Below are positions 1 through 5,107 of a stretch of 5,690 bases of DNA, in pieces. The notes under the pieces are model-generated. The model was given only the letters and a program-made list of their open reading frames with translations, had not been told where the DNA came from and made no database searches. How positions within the stretch are numbered: position 1 is the stretch's first letter; every line of letters begins with the position of its first letter. Both the position numbers and the translations under genes were made by a program. This stretch comes from an uncultured Eubacteriales bacterium (GTDB lineage Bacteria; Bacillota; Clostridia; Christensenellales; CAG-138): the NCBI GenBank assembly GCA_900550525.1, contig URSN01000118.1:1-5690 (forward strand), in the 5' to 3' direction.

Positions 1-60
1 AGTCCCGCGCGGCCGCTTCCCCGCCGTCTGATAATTCGAGGGGACGGGGAGGATTAAATC
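1..60. other. Left edge, possibly the tail of an upstream gene
   Basis: No gene can be assigned with confidence. One + strand frame (from base 2) reads nine codons ending in G or C and then a double stop TGA TAA at 29-34, which could be the last codons of a gene lying to the left. An imperfect 8 bp stem (16-23 with 45-52, one G-U pair) surrounds this stop but is not followed by a T tract, so it is at best a weak terminator. Confidence 0.2.
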
Positions 61-82
61 GGTGGGAGTGGCGGCGGGGCCA

Positions 83-91
83 TGGTACAAT
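83..91 (+). promoter_or_regulatory. Candidate extended -10 promoter element for the membrane protein gene
   Basis: The bases TGGTACAAT match an extended -10 (TGn followed by TACAAT, one mismatch to TATAAT) as used by housekeeping sigma factors in Firmicutes. No good -35 hexamer lies 17-18 bp upstream, where the sequence is G-rich, which is tolerated when the TGn extension is present. If used, transcription would start near 98 and give a leader of about 185 nt that contains the tandem repeat at 140-270. Confidence 0.4.
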
Positions 92-139
92 GGTCTTGCG
101 CGGCATGCCGGTACCGGGCGATCTCCCGGCCCGCAAACG

Positions 140-270
140 CATCCCCTGCCGTTTCCGCATCCGGCGCCGGCCGCAGGCCCCGCAAAACCATCTTTTGCCG
201 TTTCTGTACCAAACGCCGGCCGCAAACCCCGCAACCATCTTTTGCCGTTTCTGTATCAAACGTCAGCAGG
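140..270 (+). repeat. Degenerate tandem repeat, three units of 47-49 bp, in the leader of the membrane protein gene
   Basis: Three head-to-tail units are visible. Unit 1 is 140-188 (49 bp, most diverged), unit 2 is 189-235 (47 bp), and unit 3 is 236-270 (partial, merging into the ribosome site). Units 2 and 3 share the block CATCTTTTGCCGTTTCTGTA exactly and then AAACG after a short variable step. Units 1 and 2 share CGCCGGCCGCA followed by a CCCCGCAA block. The period is not a multiple of three, so the array does not look coding, although it happens to stay open in several frames. Each unit carries GC-rich short palindromes (GCCGGC), but no strong hairpin was found. Function unknown. Confidence 0.7.
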
Positions 271-277
271 AAAGGAG
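268..277 (+). promoter_or_regulatory. Ribosome binding site that fixes the start of the membrane protein
   Basis: AGGAAAGGAG lies five bases before the ATG at 283. This Shine-Dalgarno sequence supports 283 rather than the in-frame ATG at 82, whose extra residues would be translated straight from the tandem repeat. Confidence 0.8.
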
Positions 278-282
278 CGCGC

Positions 283-963
283 ATGAAACGTACGTTTTAT
301 ACGGAAGCGGCGTACGCCGCCGGCCTGTTCGCCCTGGCGCTGGGCACGGCGCTCATGGAGCGGGCGGACTTTGGCATGTCCATGGTCGTTGCGCCGGCGT
401 ATCTGCTCCATTTGAAGGTATCGCAGACCCTCGGCTGGTTCTCCTTCGGCATGGCGGAATTCTGCTTCCAGGCGTGCCTCATCGCCGTGCTCGCGGCCGT
501 GCTGCGCCGCTTCCGGCGGCGGTATCTGTTCTCGTTCCTGACGGCGTTTCTCTACGGGACGCTGCTCGACGTGCTGATGCAGGCGGCCGCGCTGCTCGGC
601 GCGGACGGGTTCTTACCGCGGGCGGCGTGGTACGCCGCCGGGCAGCTCATCTGCTCCGCCGGCGTGGCGCTGCTGTTCCATACCTACATCCCGCTGGAGG
701 CATACGAGCTGTTCGTCAAGGAGCTGTCCGCCCGCTTCCATCTCAACATCAGCCGGACAAAGACCGTGTACGATTGCTGCAGCTGCGCGCTGGCGCTCGC
801 CCTGTCGTTCCTGTTTTTCGGCTTTGGCCGTTTCGAGGGGGTCAAGCTGGGGACGCTGCTGTGCGCGCTGGTGAACGGCTGGCTCATCGGGCGGTGCAGC
901 GCCCTGCTGGATAAGCGCTTCGTCTTTGCGGACGCGCTCGATCTTGCAAAGCGCCTGGCCTGA
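283..963 (+). CDS. YczE/DUF6198-like integral membrane protein
   Basis: A 226-residue, strongly hydrophobic protein, close to the usual size of the small YczE/DUF6198 membrane family of Firmicutes, which is distantly similar to YitT. Hydrophobic segments are visible at about residues 11-27, 57-74, 82-105, 115-133, 168-182 and 187-205, so five or six membrane helices. A basic run (RRFRRR, 75-80) follows the second segment. The family-like end includes RTKTVYD before the fifth segment and a glycine-bearing stretch (GTLLCALVNGWLIG, 190-203) in the last one. The substrate and role of this family are not established; a transport role is only an inference. The start at 283 is chosen for its ribosome site. 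The gene stands alone on the + strand and converges with the lipoprotein gene, 70 bp away. Recognition is from sequence pattern, not a search. Confidence 0.8.
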   Translation: MKRTFYTEAAYAAGLFALALGTALMERADFGMSMVVAPAYLLHLKVSQTLGWFSFGMAEFCFQACLIAVLAAVLRRFRRRYLFSFLTAFLYGTLLDVLMQAAALLGADGFLPRAAWYAAGQLICSAGVALLFHTYIPLEAYELFVKELSARFHLNISRTKTVYDCCSCALALALSFLFFGFGRFEGVKLGTLLCALVNGWLIGRCSALLDKRFVFADALDLAKRLA

Positions 964-966
964 GCG

Positions 967-1005
967 GGCGGCGCAGGCAGGGGGGCGCATCGTCCCCCCG
1001 CCGCC
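967..1005. terminator. GC-rich hairpin between convergent genes, possible terminator
   Basis: Six G residues (980-985) can pair with six C residues (994-999) around an 8 nt loop. The stem extends with GGCGGC (967-972) against GCCGCC (1000-1005) after a 7 nt one-sided bulge. It starts three bases past the membrane protein stop. There is no T tract on either strand, so intrinsic termination is uncertain. Confidence 0.4.
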
Positions 1006-1017
1006 ACCGTGACGGGC

Positions 1018-1033
1018 CCGCCCGCGCGGGCGG
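1018..1033. terminator. Perfect 16 bp palindrome abutting the lipoprotein stop codon
   Basis: CCGCCCGCGCGGGCGG is a perfect palindrome (two 8 bp arms, no spacer). It lies directly beyond the TAG stop of the - strand lipoprotein gene (1034-1036). As RNA it could only fold with a small loop, and no U tract follows, so it may help end or protect the - strand transcript but is not a textbook terminator. Confidence 0.35.
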
Positions 1034-2398
1034 CTACGGCCACTGCCGCACCACGCTGCCGTCGAGCGCGATGATCAGCAGCACGCGGTCGCCCTGGTAC
1101 ACCCGCTCGCCGCGCTCATCGTTGCATATGACGGCCCACACCGGGCACAGCAGCGCCTCGTCGCCCTGATCCGGCATCTGGTCGATGGCCAGCGTCAGCG
1201 CAATGCGGCTGATCTCCACCCAGGCAAAGCGCGCGTTGTCCGGCGCATAGGAATAGTTCTGCTTCATCACGCTGCGGATGCGCTCCTGCACCTTGGAAAA
1301 CTCCAGCCGCGCGACGTTCTCATTTGCCGTCAGCAGGACCCGGTTCATGTTGTCCCAGCAGAATTCCTCGACGCCGCGCTCCGTGACGTACAGGTACAGC
1401 ACGTCCATGAACCACGGCTGCGCATAGGCGGGCTCCTCCTGCTGCTCTTGCCCGCCGTCGCGCTGCCGTTCCTCGCCGTAGAGGCCGTAGGGAAGGGCGG
1501 CGTAGCCCTCCGCGCTGCGGCCGGCATAGACCACATAGCCCACGCTGCCGGTATAGTGGAGCTCGTCCGGGTCAAACTCCAGCATGCGGGCCTTTTCCGC
1601 ATGGGAGATGGCAAAGCTGCCGGCAAGGCCCGCGCGCGCGAGCGCCGCGCGCGCCGTTTCGACGGCCTCCCCCTCCGTGATCAGGACGTCCCCGACGCCC
1701 TGCCCGCGCGCTTCGCCCGCATAGCCGCCCTGCAAAACGGCCGTCTCCGCCTGCACCGTGCCCTGGCGGCTCGTGCTCACGCAAAGGCTGCGCTCCTCCG
1801 CCCATACGTAATACTGCTGCCCGCCGGCCGCGCGCACCGCCAGGCGTCCCCCGCCGGCGGCCAGGTCCTCCGCCTCGAGCGGCGCGTAGGCGTCCTGCTC
1901 CGGCGCGGCGCTGAGCCGCTGCTGCAGCGCGGCGAGCTGCTCCGTCTCGTCCTCATAGGGGGCGTAGATCACCTCGCCGCTCTCCTCGTCCACATCGACA
2001 AAATAGCCCCGGCGCACCCGGCGCATGTCGTAGAGGAGCTCCTCGCGGCTGTCGCGGTTGACGCGCAGCTCCAGATCGCCCGGGAACAGGCCGTTGAGCA
2101 GGGCGAGCGCCTGTTCGCCCGTCAATCTGCCGCGCTCGATGGTATAGACGGGGTGGCGCGCGCCCTCGCCCAGCTCGATATCCGCATCGATGCGCACCTC
2201 CACGCCGTTTGGCAGCGTGAACGCCTCCTCCCAGCGCGCGGGCGCGTCGTATTCCGCTTCCGGCTGCGCCGGCGCGGCGAGCGCCGCCTCCAGCGCGCCG
2301 TCGGCGCGGTTCACCACGGCCTCCTGCGCCGGCGTCGGCTGGCAGGCGCACAGGGCGGACAGGCAGAGCAGCGCAAGCAGCCGCTTCCCATTCTTCAT
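1034..2398 (-). CDS. Secreted lipoprotein, DUF6034-like
   Basis: A 454-residue protein with a lipoprotein signal: a charged start (KNGKR), a hydrophobic core (residues 7-18) and LCAC with Cys19 as the lipidation residue. Cys at -2 is uncommon but the rest fits. A Gln/Glu/Ala/Pro-rich spacer (20-58) follows. Residues 60-260 are predicted mixed alpha/beta, and residues 320-454 contain the part that resembles DUF6034 of Clostridia, with YLYVTERGVEEFCWDN (335-350), an ENV..LEFSKVQERI stretch (360-374) and a hydrophobic strand near the end (VLLIIALDGS). It should sit on the outer face of the cell membrane; no catalytic motif is recognised. It begins after an exceptionally strong AAAGGAGGT site and lies 38 bp downstream of the duplicated-domain gene with no terminator between, so the two are probably cotranscribed. 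The family name is from memory of its pattern; the lipoprotein call is firmer. Confidence 0.75.
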   Translation of the reverse strand: MKNGKRLLALLCLSALCACQPTPAQEAVVNRADGALEAALAAPAQPEAEYDAPARWEEAFTLPNGVEVRIDADIELGEGARHPVYTIERGRLTGEQALALLNGLFPGDLELRVNRDSREELLYDMRRVRRGYFVDVDEESGEVIYAPYEDETEQLAALQQRLSAAPEQDAYAPLEAEDLAAGGGRLAVRAAGGQQYYVWAEERSLCVSTSRQGTVQAETAVLQGGYAGEARGQGVGDVLITEGEAVETARAALARAGLAGSFAISHAEKARMLEFDPDELHYTGSVGYVVYAGRSAEGYAALPYGLYGEERQRDGGQEQQEEPAYAQPWFMDVLYLYVTERGVEEFCWDNMNRVLLTANENVARLEFSKVQERIRSVMKQNYSYAPDNARFAWVEISRIALTLAIDQMPDQGDEALLCPVWAVICNDERGERVYQGDRVLLIIALDGSVVRQWP

Positions 2399-2404
2399 TG
2401 CGTA

Positions 2405-2410
2405 CCTCCT
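2405..2410 (-). promoter_or_regulatory. Strong Shine-Dalgarno site of the lipoprotein gene
   Basis: On the - strand AGGAGG (part of AAAGGAGGT) precedes the ATG at 2398 by six bases. This full anti-16S match fixes the start. It marks this part of the window as Firmicutes-like; the genes right of 4.25 kb have no such sites. Confidence 0.85.
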
Positions 2411-2436
2411 TTTTGACCCTTATGCCGGCGGGCCCT

Positions 2437-3975
2437 TTATCCCTCCGGGACCGGCTGCGTCAGCTCCGGCGGGACGACGGCGCGCGCCTGCTCGAGCGTG
2501 CGCAGCTGCCACTCGGTGCTGTCCTCCATGAAGCTGCCGTAGGCCGTCTCGCCCGCGGACAGGTCGTAGACGCGCGCGCCGAGCGTCAGGCGGTCCGTGT
2601 AGTAAAACTCCGGCACGAAGCTGATCTGCTGCGCGTTTAGCAGCGGCGCGGCAAGGCTGCGCGGGACAAAGCAGGCCAGGTAGTATTCGCGGCAGATCAC
2701 CCGCTGCTGCGCGTCGTCCAGCTCCTCGAGCGGCGGGCTGCCGCGCCGCCCGCTGACGGGGACCGCGCCGCGCGAGAGCGGCTCCCCGTCGAGATACAGC
2801 CGGACGTTCAGGCCCAGCCCCTCGATCTGCTCGTCCGTCCACTGCTCCGGGTAGCGCACGTGCAGGACGTAGCGCACATAGTGCTCCGTGACCTCAAACG
2901 TGTCCACGTCGATGCGCAGGCCGGAAACGTCCAGCGTCTCGTTGCGGTAGGTGTGGTACACGTCCGCCTCGCCCTCCTGCCGGTAGGCGCCGGAGGCGAT
3001 GTTGCGCGCGTGGTCCGGTATCTGCAGCGTCACCTCCACCGGCTGCGGCGCGGCGGCGGCCGGCGCGGCGGGGGCGACCCCGGCGGCGGCCTCCCGCAGG
3101 CCGATCTGCACGGCCCGCTCCGGCAGCAGCTCGCGCCACGGGATGCACCGGTGCGCCAGCTCCCCGTCGCAGACGAAGGCGTCCCCCTCGCGGCGGGAAT
3201 GGTTCGTCTCCACATAGCGCTCGTACACGTCCACATAGGGCAGCAGCGTCAGCGTCTCGTGCGCGGCCAGCTCCGCCGCGCCGAGCGCGCCGCTGTACAG
3301 CTCCACCTCGTACTCGCCGAGCCGCTGCGCCCGCGTCGCCGCGCACAGGCGCGGGCTCTTTTCGGCAACGCAAAAGCCCTGCGCCTGCTCCCCGTCGAGC
3401 AGCACCATGACGCTCAGGAAATACCCGTTCATGCTCTGGCTCTCCAGCAGCGACCACTGGTCCGGATGACGGACGCGCAGGCGGATGCGCACTTCGTCCT
3501 CCCCGGCCGAGAGCGAGAGGAGCGTGAGCGTCAGGCCCGAAAAGTCCAGCTCCGTCTGATAGTAGGCCGTCTCGTACGCATCGCCGGCGCACGCCGCGTC
3601 CCAGTCGATGGCGCGCAGGCTGACCGTGCGCAGCAGCGGCTGCGCCATGGGGCTGCTTTGCAGCGGCTCCGTCACCTCAAAGGCGGCGCGCGCGGGCGCG
3701 TCCTCCGCCGTCCCCTGCGGCGCGGCGGCCGGCTCCGTTTCCGCCGCGCCGGGCGTTTGCCCCGCGCCGGACTGCAAGGCCGCGTTGGCGGTCGGCTCCG
3801 CCGCGCCGGGCGTCTGCCCCGCGCCCGACTGCGCGCAGACGCCGCAGGCGCGCAGCGCGAGCGCCGTCTCGCAGGCCGAGCAGCTCCTCCGCGGCGAGGC
3901 CGCCCAAGCGTCCACAGCAGCCGCAGCCCCTGCCAAGCCCGGAGCCCCCGCGTCTACAGCGGTCGAAGATGCCAC
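2437..3975 (-). CDS. Unrecognised protein with an internally duplicated domain, 5' end lost at a sequence join
   Basis: The frame is open for 512 codons, but only about residues 25-512 appear native. Codons for residues 1-24 lose the strict G/C third-position habit of the rest, and this stretch overlaps an oppositely oriented foreign fragment. The true start is therefore missing. In order: two CxxC pairs (Cys32/35 and Cys44/47) that could be a degenerate zinc ribbon or part of a damaged signal peptide; an Ala/Pro/Gly linker (50-95) with QSGAGQTPGAAE twice; domain 1 (about 115-295); a second Ala/Pro linker (297-312); domain 2 (about 313-500). The domains align: LDFSGL with LDVSGL, RVRHPDQW with HVRYPEQW, LLDGEQ with YLDGEP, and TLTLLPYVDVYER with QISFVPEFYYTDR. 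No transmembrane segment or catalytic motif is visible. It lies 38 bp upstream of the lipoprotein gene, probably in one operon, which hints at an envelope or extracytoplasmic role. Function unknown. Confidence 0.7.
   Translation of the reverse strand: MASSTAVDAGAPGLAGAAAAVDAWAASPRRSCSACETALALRACGVCAQSGAGQTPGAAEPTANAALQSGAGQTPGAAETEPAAAPQGTAEDAPARAAFEVTEPLQSSPMAQPLLRTVSLRAIDWDAACAGDAYETAYYQTELDFSGLTLTLLSLSAGEDEVRIRLRVRHPDQWSLLESQSMNGYFLSVMVLLDGEQAQGFCVAEKSPRLCAATRAQRLGEYEVELYSGALGAAELAAHETLTLLPYVDVYERYVETNHSRREGDAFVCDGELAHRCIPWRELLPERAVQIGLREAAAGVAPAAPAAAAPQPVEVTLQIPDHARNIASGAYRQEGEADVYHTYRNETLDVSGLRIDVDTFEVTEHYVRYVLHVRYPEQWTDEQIEGLGLNVRLYLDGEPLSRGAVPVSGRRGSPPLEELDDAQQRVICREYYLACFVPRSLAAPLLNAQQISFVPEFYYTDRLTLGARVYDLSAGETAYGSFMEDSTEWQLRTLEQARAVVPPELTQPVPEG
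3740..3832 (-). repeat. 36 bp direct repeat coding the linker of the duplicated-domain protein
   Basis: Bases 3740-3775 and 3797-3832 are direct copies with two differences in 36 positions, at a period of 57 bp (19 codons). On the - strand each copy encodes an identical 12-residue Gly/Ala/Pro/Gln block, QSGAGQTPGAAE. The number of units could vary between strains or be miscounted by an assembler. Confidence 0.8.
3890..3915. other. Join between the clostridial block and an unrelated fragment (probable chimera)
   Basis: Left of this interval the - strand frame uses almost only G/C-ending codons. Right of it the same frame drifts to mixed third positions, and a + strand frame becomes the convincing protein. 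The duplicated-domain gene loses its 5' end here and the + strand fragment has no start. No inverted repeat, target duplication or transposase is present. Confidence 0.7.
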
Positions 3976-4258
3976 TCAGGCGGATGCGCCTGTGTCCGCT
4001 GAATCTACGGCAGTCCCCGCCGCCGTGGCAGTAGCAGCGACCGCTGCGCCGGTCGTCACCGCCGCGGTCGAGGGCGCAGAAAGCGTTCCCACTTCCGAAC
4101 CCGCTCCCGCAGCCGATCCCGACTCCATCGAGGCGCGCCTTGCGCGCGCGGAAGAGGAACTTCGGCTTCTTCGCGAGGAGCGCGAGGCACGCGAAAACGT
4201 GCTCACGCAGCCAGCAGTACCGCCCGCGCCGAAACAGCGCAGGCGCCGCCGCTTCCTG
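3905..4258 (+). pseudogene. Internal gene fragment: Ala/Pro-rich segment, charged coiled coil and basic run, both ends missing
   Basis: The + strand frame is open across the whole interval with no start and no natural stop; it closes only at 4330, inside sequence belonging to the opposite-strand exporter gene. It encodes about 80 residues rich in Ala, Val, Pro and Thr, then a strongly charged heptad-like helix (IEARLARAEEELRLLREERE, 4128-4187) and a basic run (QRRRRRFLKR). The coiled coil and the mix of third-position bases argue for real coding in this direction. The left 75 or so bases overlap the open frame of the duplicated-domain gene on the other strand. The family is not recognised, and low-complexity Ala/Pro tails of this kind occur in many proteins. 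It may come from a third organism or from elsewhere in one of the two main genomes. Confidence 0.5.
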
Positions 4259-4262
4259 AAAC
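4238..4262. other. Join between the orphan fragment and the Bacteroidetes-like block (probable chimera)
   Basis: The LysE-type protein on the - strand follows its family up to GIVSG (last base 4254) and then departs from the expected hydrophobic continuation. The + strand coiled-coil protein is plausible up to FLKR (4262) and then reads as the meaningless complement of the exporter. The short overlap of the two readings suggests a join through a few shared GC-rich bases. Both genes are cut and no mobile-element signature is present. Confidence 0.6.
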
Positions 4263-4391
4263 GATGCCCGAGCGACGGCTTTTCGACAGCGTGCGCTGGA
4301 TGCAGAGCACTGCCACGGGACCTACCGTGATCGAAGCGGCGACGCCTACGCAGATGCCGCGGAACAGGGTTTCGACGATTTCAAATGCCAT
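4254..4391 (-). CDS. LysE-family exporter, N-terminal 46 residues only
   Basis: From the ATG at 4391 the protein reads as the start of a LysE/RhtB-type amino acid exporter of the inner membrane. A first transmembrane helix spans about residues 9-31 and contains the typical small-residue and proline signature (ASITVGPVAVLCIQRTLS, 19-36). It is followed by the basic loop and G.VSG segment that precede helix two. Full-length members have about 200 residues and five or six helices; here the sequence departs from the family after residue 46 and the frame only stays open by chance to 4203, so most of the gene is missing at the join. There is no Shine-Dalgarno sequence, only an A-rich stretch before the ATG, as usual in Bacteroidetes. 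In-frame codons upstream of 4391 lie in the leader and are not counted. The substrate cannot be told. Confidence 0.7.
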
Positions 4392-4509
4392 TTTTTCGGT
4401 TTGCTGCGCGTCAGCGACGCACCTGTTACTTACTATCGCCCCTGCGCGGAAGACGGCCCGGAAAAAGGCGTTGTCTTCGGCTCTGCGGCGGCTTTCCGTA
4501 TTTGCGAAG

Positions 4510-4517
4510 CAAAGATA
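4510..4517 (-). promoter_or_regulatory. Candidate Bacteroidetes -7 box for the exporter gene
   Basis: Read on the - strand this is TATCTTTG, a match to the Bacteroidetes -7 consensus TAnnTTTG. A convincing -33 TTTG at the usual 19-21 bp is not seen. Transcription would begin near 4503 and leave a leader of about 110 nt before the ATG at 4391. Confidence 0.45.
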
Positions 4518-4622
4518 CAAAAAAGCTCCGACATCCGCCTATGAAAAGGCAAAAAAAGGGTGCGGCGGGTTGTTCCGCGGGTCGGATATGTTGATAAAAT
4601 ATCGAAAACTTTGGCCCCGGGC

Positions 4623-4655
4623 TTGCATATCGTTCGTTGAAAATGAATAAATTTG
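4623..4655 (+). promoter_or_regulatory. Candidate Bacteroidetes promoter for the DUF3467 gene
   Basis: TAAATTTG at 4648-4655 matches the TAnnTTTG -7 box, and TTG at 4623-4625 could serve as the -33 element. Their spacing is 22 bp, slightly long. The start of transcription would fall about 10 bases before the ATG at 4674, a very short leader. This placement also argues against a start at the in-frame TTG at 4653, which would lie inside the promoter. Confidence 0.45.
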
Positions 4656-4673
4656 CAGAAACTGTACTCCACA

Positions 4674-4979
4674 ATGGCAGAGATGAAACAATTCGGCATC
4701 GACCTCGAACTGGACGACGCCGTGGCCCAGGGCCACTATTCGAACCTGGCGATCATATCGCACTCCACTTCGGAGTTCATCATCGACTTCGCGACGGTCC
4801 TGCCCGGTGTGCAGAAGGCGCGCGTCAAGAGCCGCATCATTCTTACGCCCGAGCATGCCAAGCGGTTGCTGCGCTCGTTGCAGGAGAACATCGTGCGCTA
4901 CGAAAGCAACGTGGGCAAGATCGAGATTCCCTCGCCCCAGCCCACGCCCGACGCGGGTCCCAAGATGGGTCAGGCCTGA
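4674..4979 (+). CDS. DUF3467 family protein
   Basis: A 101-residue soluble protein that matches the Bacteroidetes DUF3467 pattern over residues 20-77: GHYSNLAIISHSTSEFIIDF, then a PG at 44-45, the block VKSRIILTPEHAKRLL (51-66) and N72/Y76/E77. No enzymatic residues, signal peptide or membrane segment are visible; the role of the family is unknown. The Pro-rich tail (85-101) is not part of the conserved core. The ATG at 4674 is preferred over the upstream in-frame TTG at 4653, which lies in the candidate -7 box; an ATG at 4683 is also possible. No Shine-Dalgarno sequence is seen, as expected for this phylum. The gene appears monocistronic: its own promoter lies upstream and a strong terminator begins eight bases after the stop. 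Confidence 0.88.
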   Translation: MAEMKQFGIDLELDDAVAQGHYSNLAIISHSTSEFIIDFATVLPGVQKARVKSRIILTPEHAKRLLRSLQENIVRYESNVGKIEIPSPQPTPDAGPKMGQA

Positions 4980-4986
4980 AAACCGG

Positions 4987-5013
4987 CGGCGCTGCACGGC
5001 AGCGCCGTTTTTT
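4987..5013 (+). terminator. Intrinsic terminator of the DUF3467 gene
   Basis: A perfect 9 bp stem (CGGCGCTGC at 4987-4995 with GCAGCGCCG at 4999-5007) encloses a 3 nt loop and is followed at once by six T residues (5008-5013). This is a textbook Rho-independent terminator. Confidence 0.9.
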
Positions 5014-5028
5014 GCGCCCGGCGCGGCG

Positions 5029-5046
5029 TGTCACGTTTTTGTCACG
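5029..5046 (+). promoter_or_regulatory. TGTCACG direct repeat, candidate operator of the sigma factor promoter
   Basis: TGTCACG occurs at 5029-5035 and again at 5040-5046, start to start 11 bp, one turn of the helix. The pair ends nine bases before the -33 element of the sigma factor gene, a fitting place for an activator or regulator bound to one face of the DNA. No known regulator is assigned. Confidence 0.35.
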
Positions 5047-5055
5047 GCCGAAAAT

Positions 5056-5085
5056 TTTGCGGCGTGGAAAAAAACGTTACTTTTG
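5056..5085 (+). promoter_or_regulatory. Bacteroidetes-type promoter of the sigma factor gene
   Basis: TTTG at 5056-5059 and TACTTTTG at 5078-5085 match the -33 (TTTG) and -7 (TAnnTTTG) elements recognised by the primary sigma factor of Bacteroidetes, with 18 bp between them. The leader before the ATG at 5108 would be only about 15 nt. Confidence 0.65.
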
Positions 5086-5107
5086 TGGCAAAAGTCCAGA
5101 TTCCGCC

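Larger units (their letters stand above)
4392..4673. promoter_or_regulatory. Divergent intergenic region between the exporter fragment and the DUF3467 gene
   Basis: No gene is supported in these 282 bp. The region is richer in A/T runs than its surroundings and separates two divergently transcribed genes. Candidate -7 boxes of the Bacteroidetes type are present on each strand. An inverted repeat TTTGC-gaa-GCAAA at 4501-4513 overlaps the leftward -7 box. Confidence 0.6.

Noticed and set aside
140..270. CRISPR array
   Set aside because: The units are contiguous and diverged, with no constant repeat separated by unique spacers, and no cas genes are present.
82..282. In-frame upstream extension of the YczE-like protein from the ATG at 82
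   Set aside because: The extra residues come from the tandem repeat, are Arg/Pro/Phe-rich without membrane character, and a good ribosome site precedes the ATG at 283.
1448..2416. Long + strand open frame of 322 codons opposite the lipoprotein gene
   Set aside because: It is the mirror of a gene with G/C-ending codons, is rich in Arg/Ala/Leu/His without domains, and lacks a ribosome site. The opposite strand has a signal peptide and a strong Shine-Dalgarno sequence.
3608..3904. Leftward continuation of the + strand coiled-coil frame to an ATG at 3608
   Set aside because: Before about 3905 this frame is the mirror of the Ala/Pro linker and domain 1 of the - strand gene; codon use supports the - strand there.
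2860..4002. Long + strand open frame of 380 codons opposite the duplicated-domain gene
   Set aside because: Arg/Gly/Ala-rich mirror translation. The internal domain duplication makes sense only on the - strand.
3890..4262. Natural insertion of a mobile element between the two joins
   Set aside because: The 350 bp insert has no terminal inverted repeats, flanking duplication or recombinase, and the sequences on its two sides appear to come from different phyla rather than one interrupted gene.
4264..4650. + strand open frame of 128 codons across the exporter start and the intergenic region
   Set aside because: It overlaps the well-recognised LysE start on the other strand and the divergent promoters, and its Lys/Arg-rich translation resembles no family.
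4539..4997. - strand open frame opposite the DUF3467 gene
   Set aside because: Mirror of a clearly recognised family and it crosses that gene's terminator.
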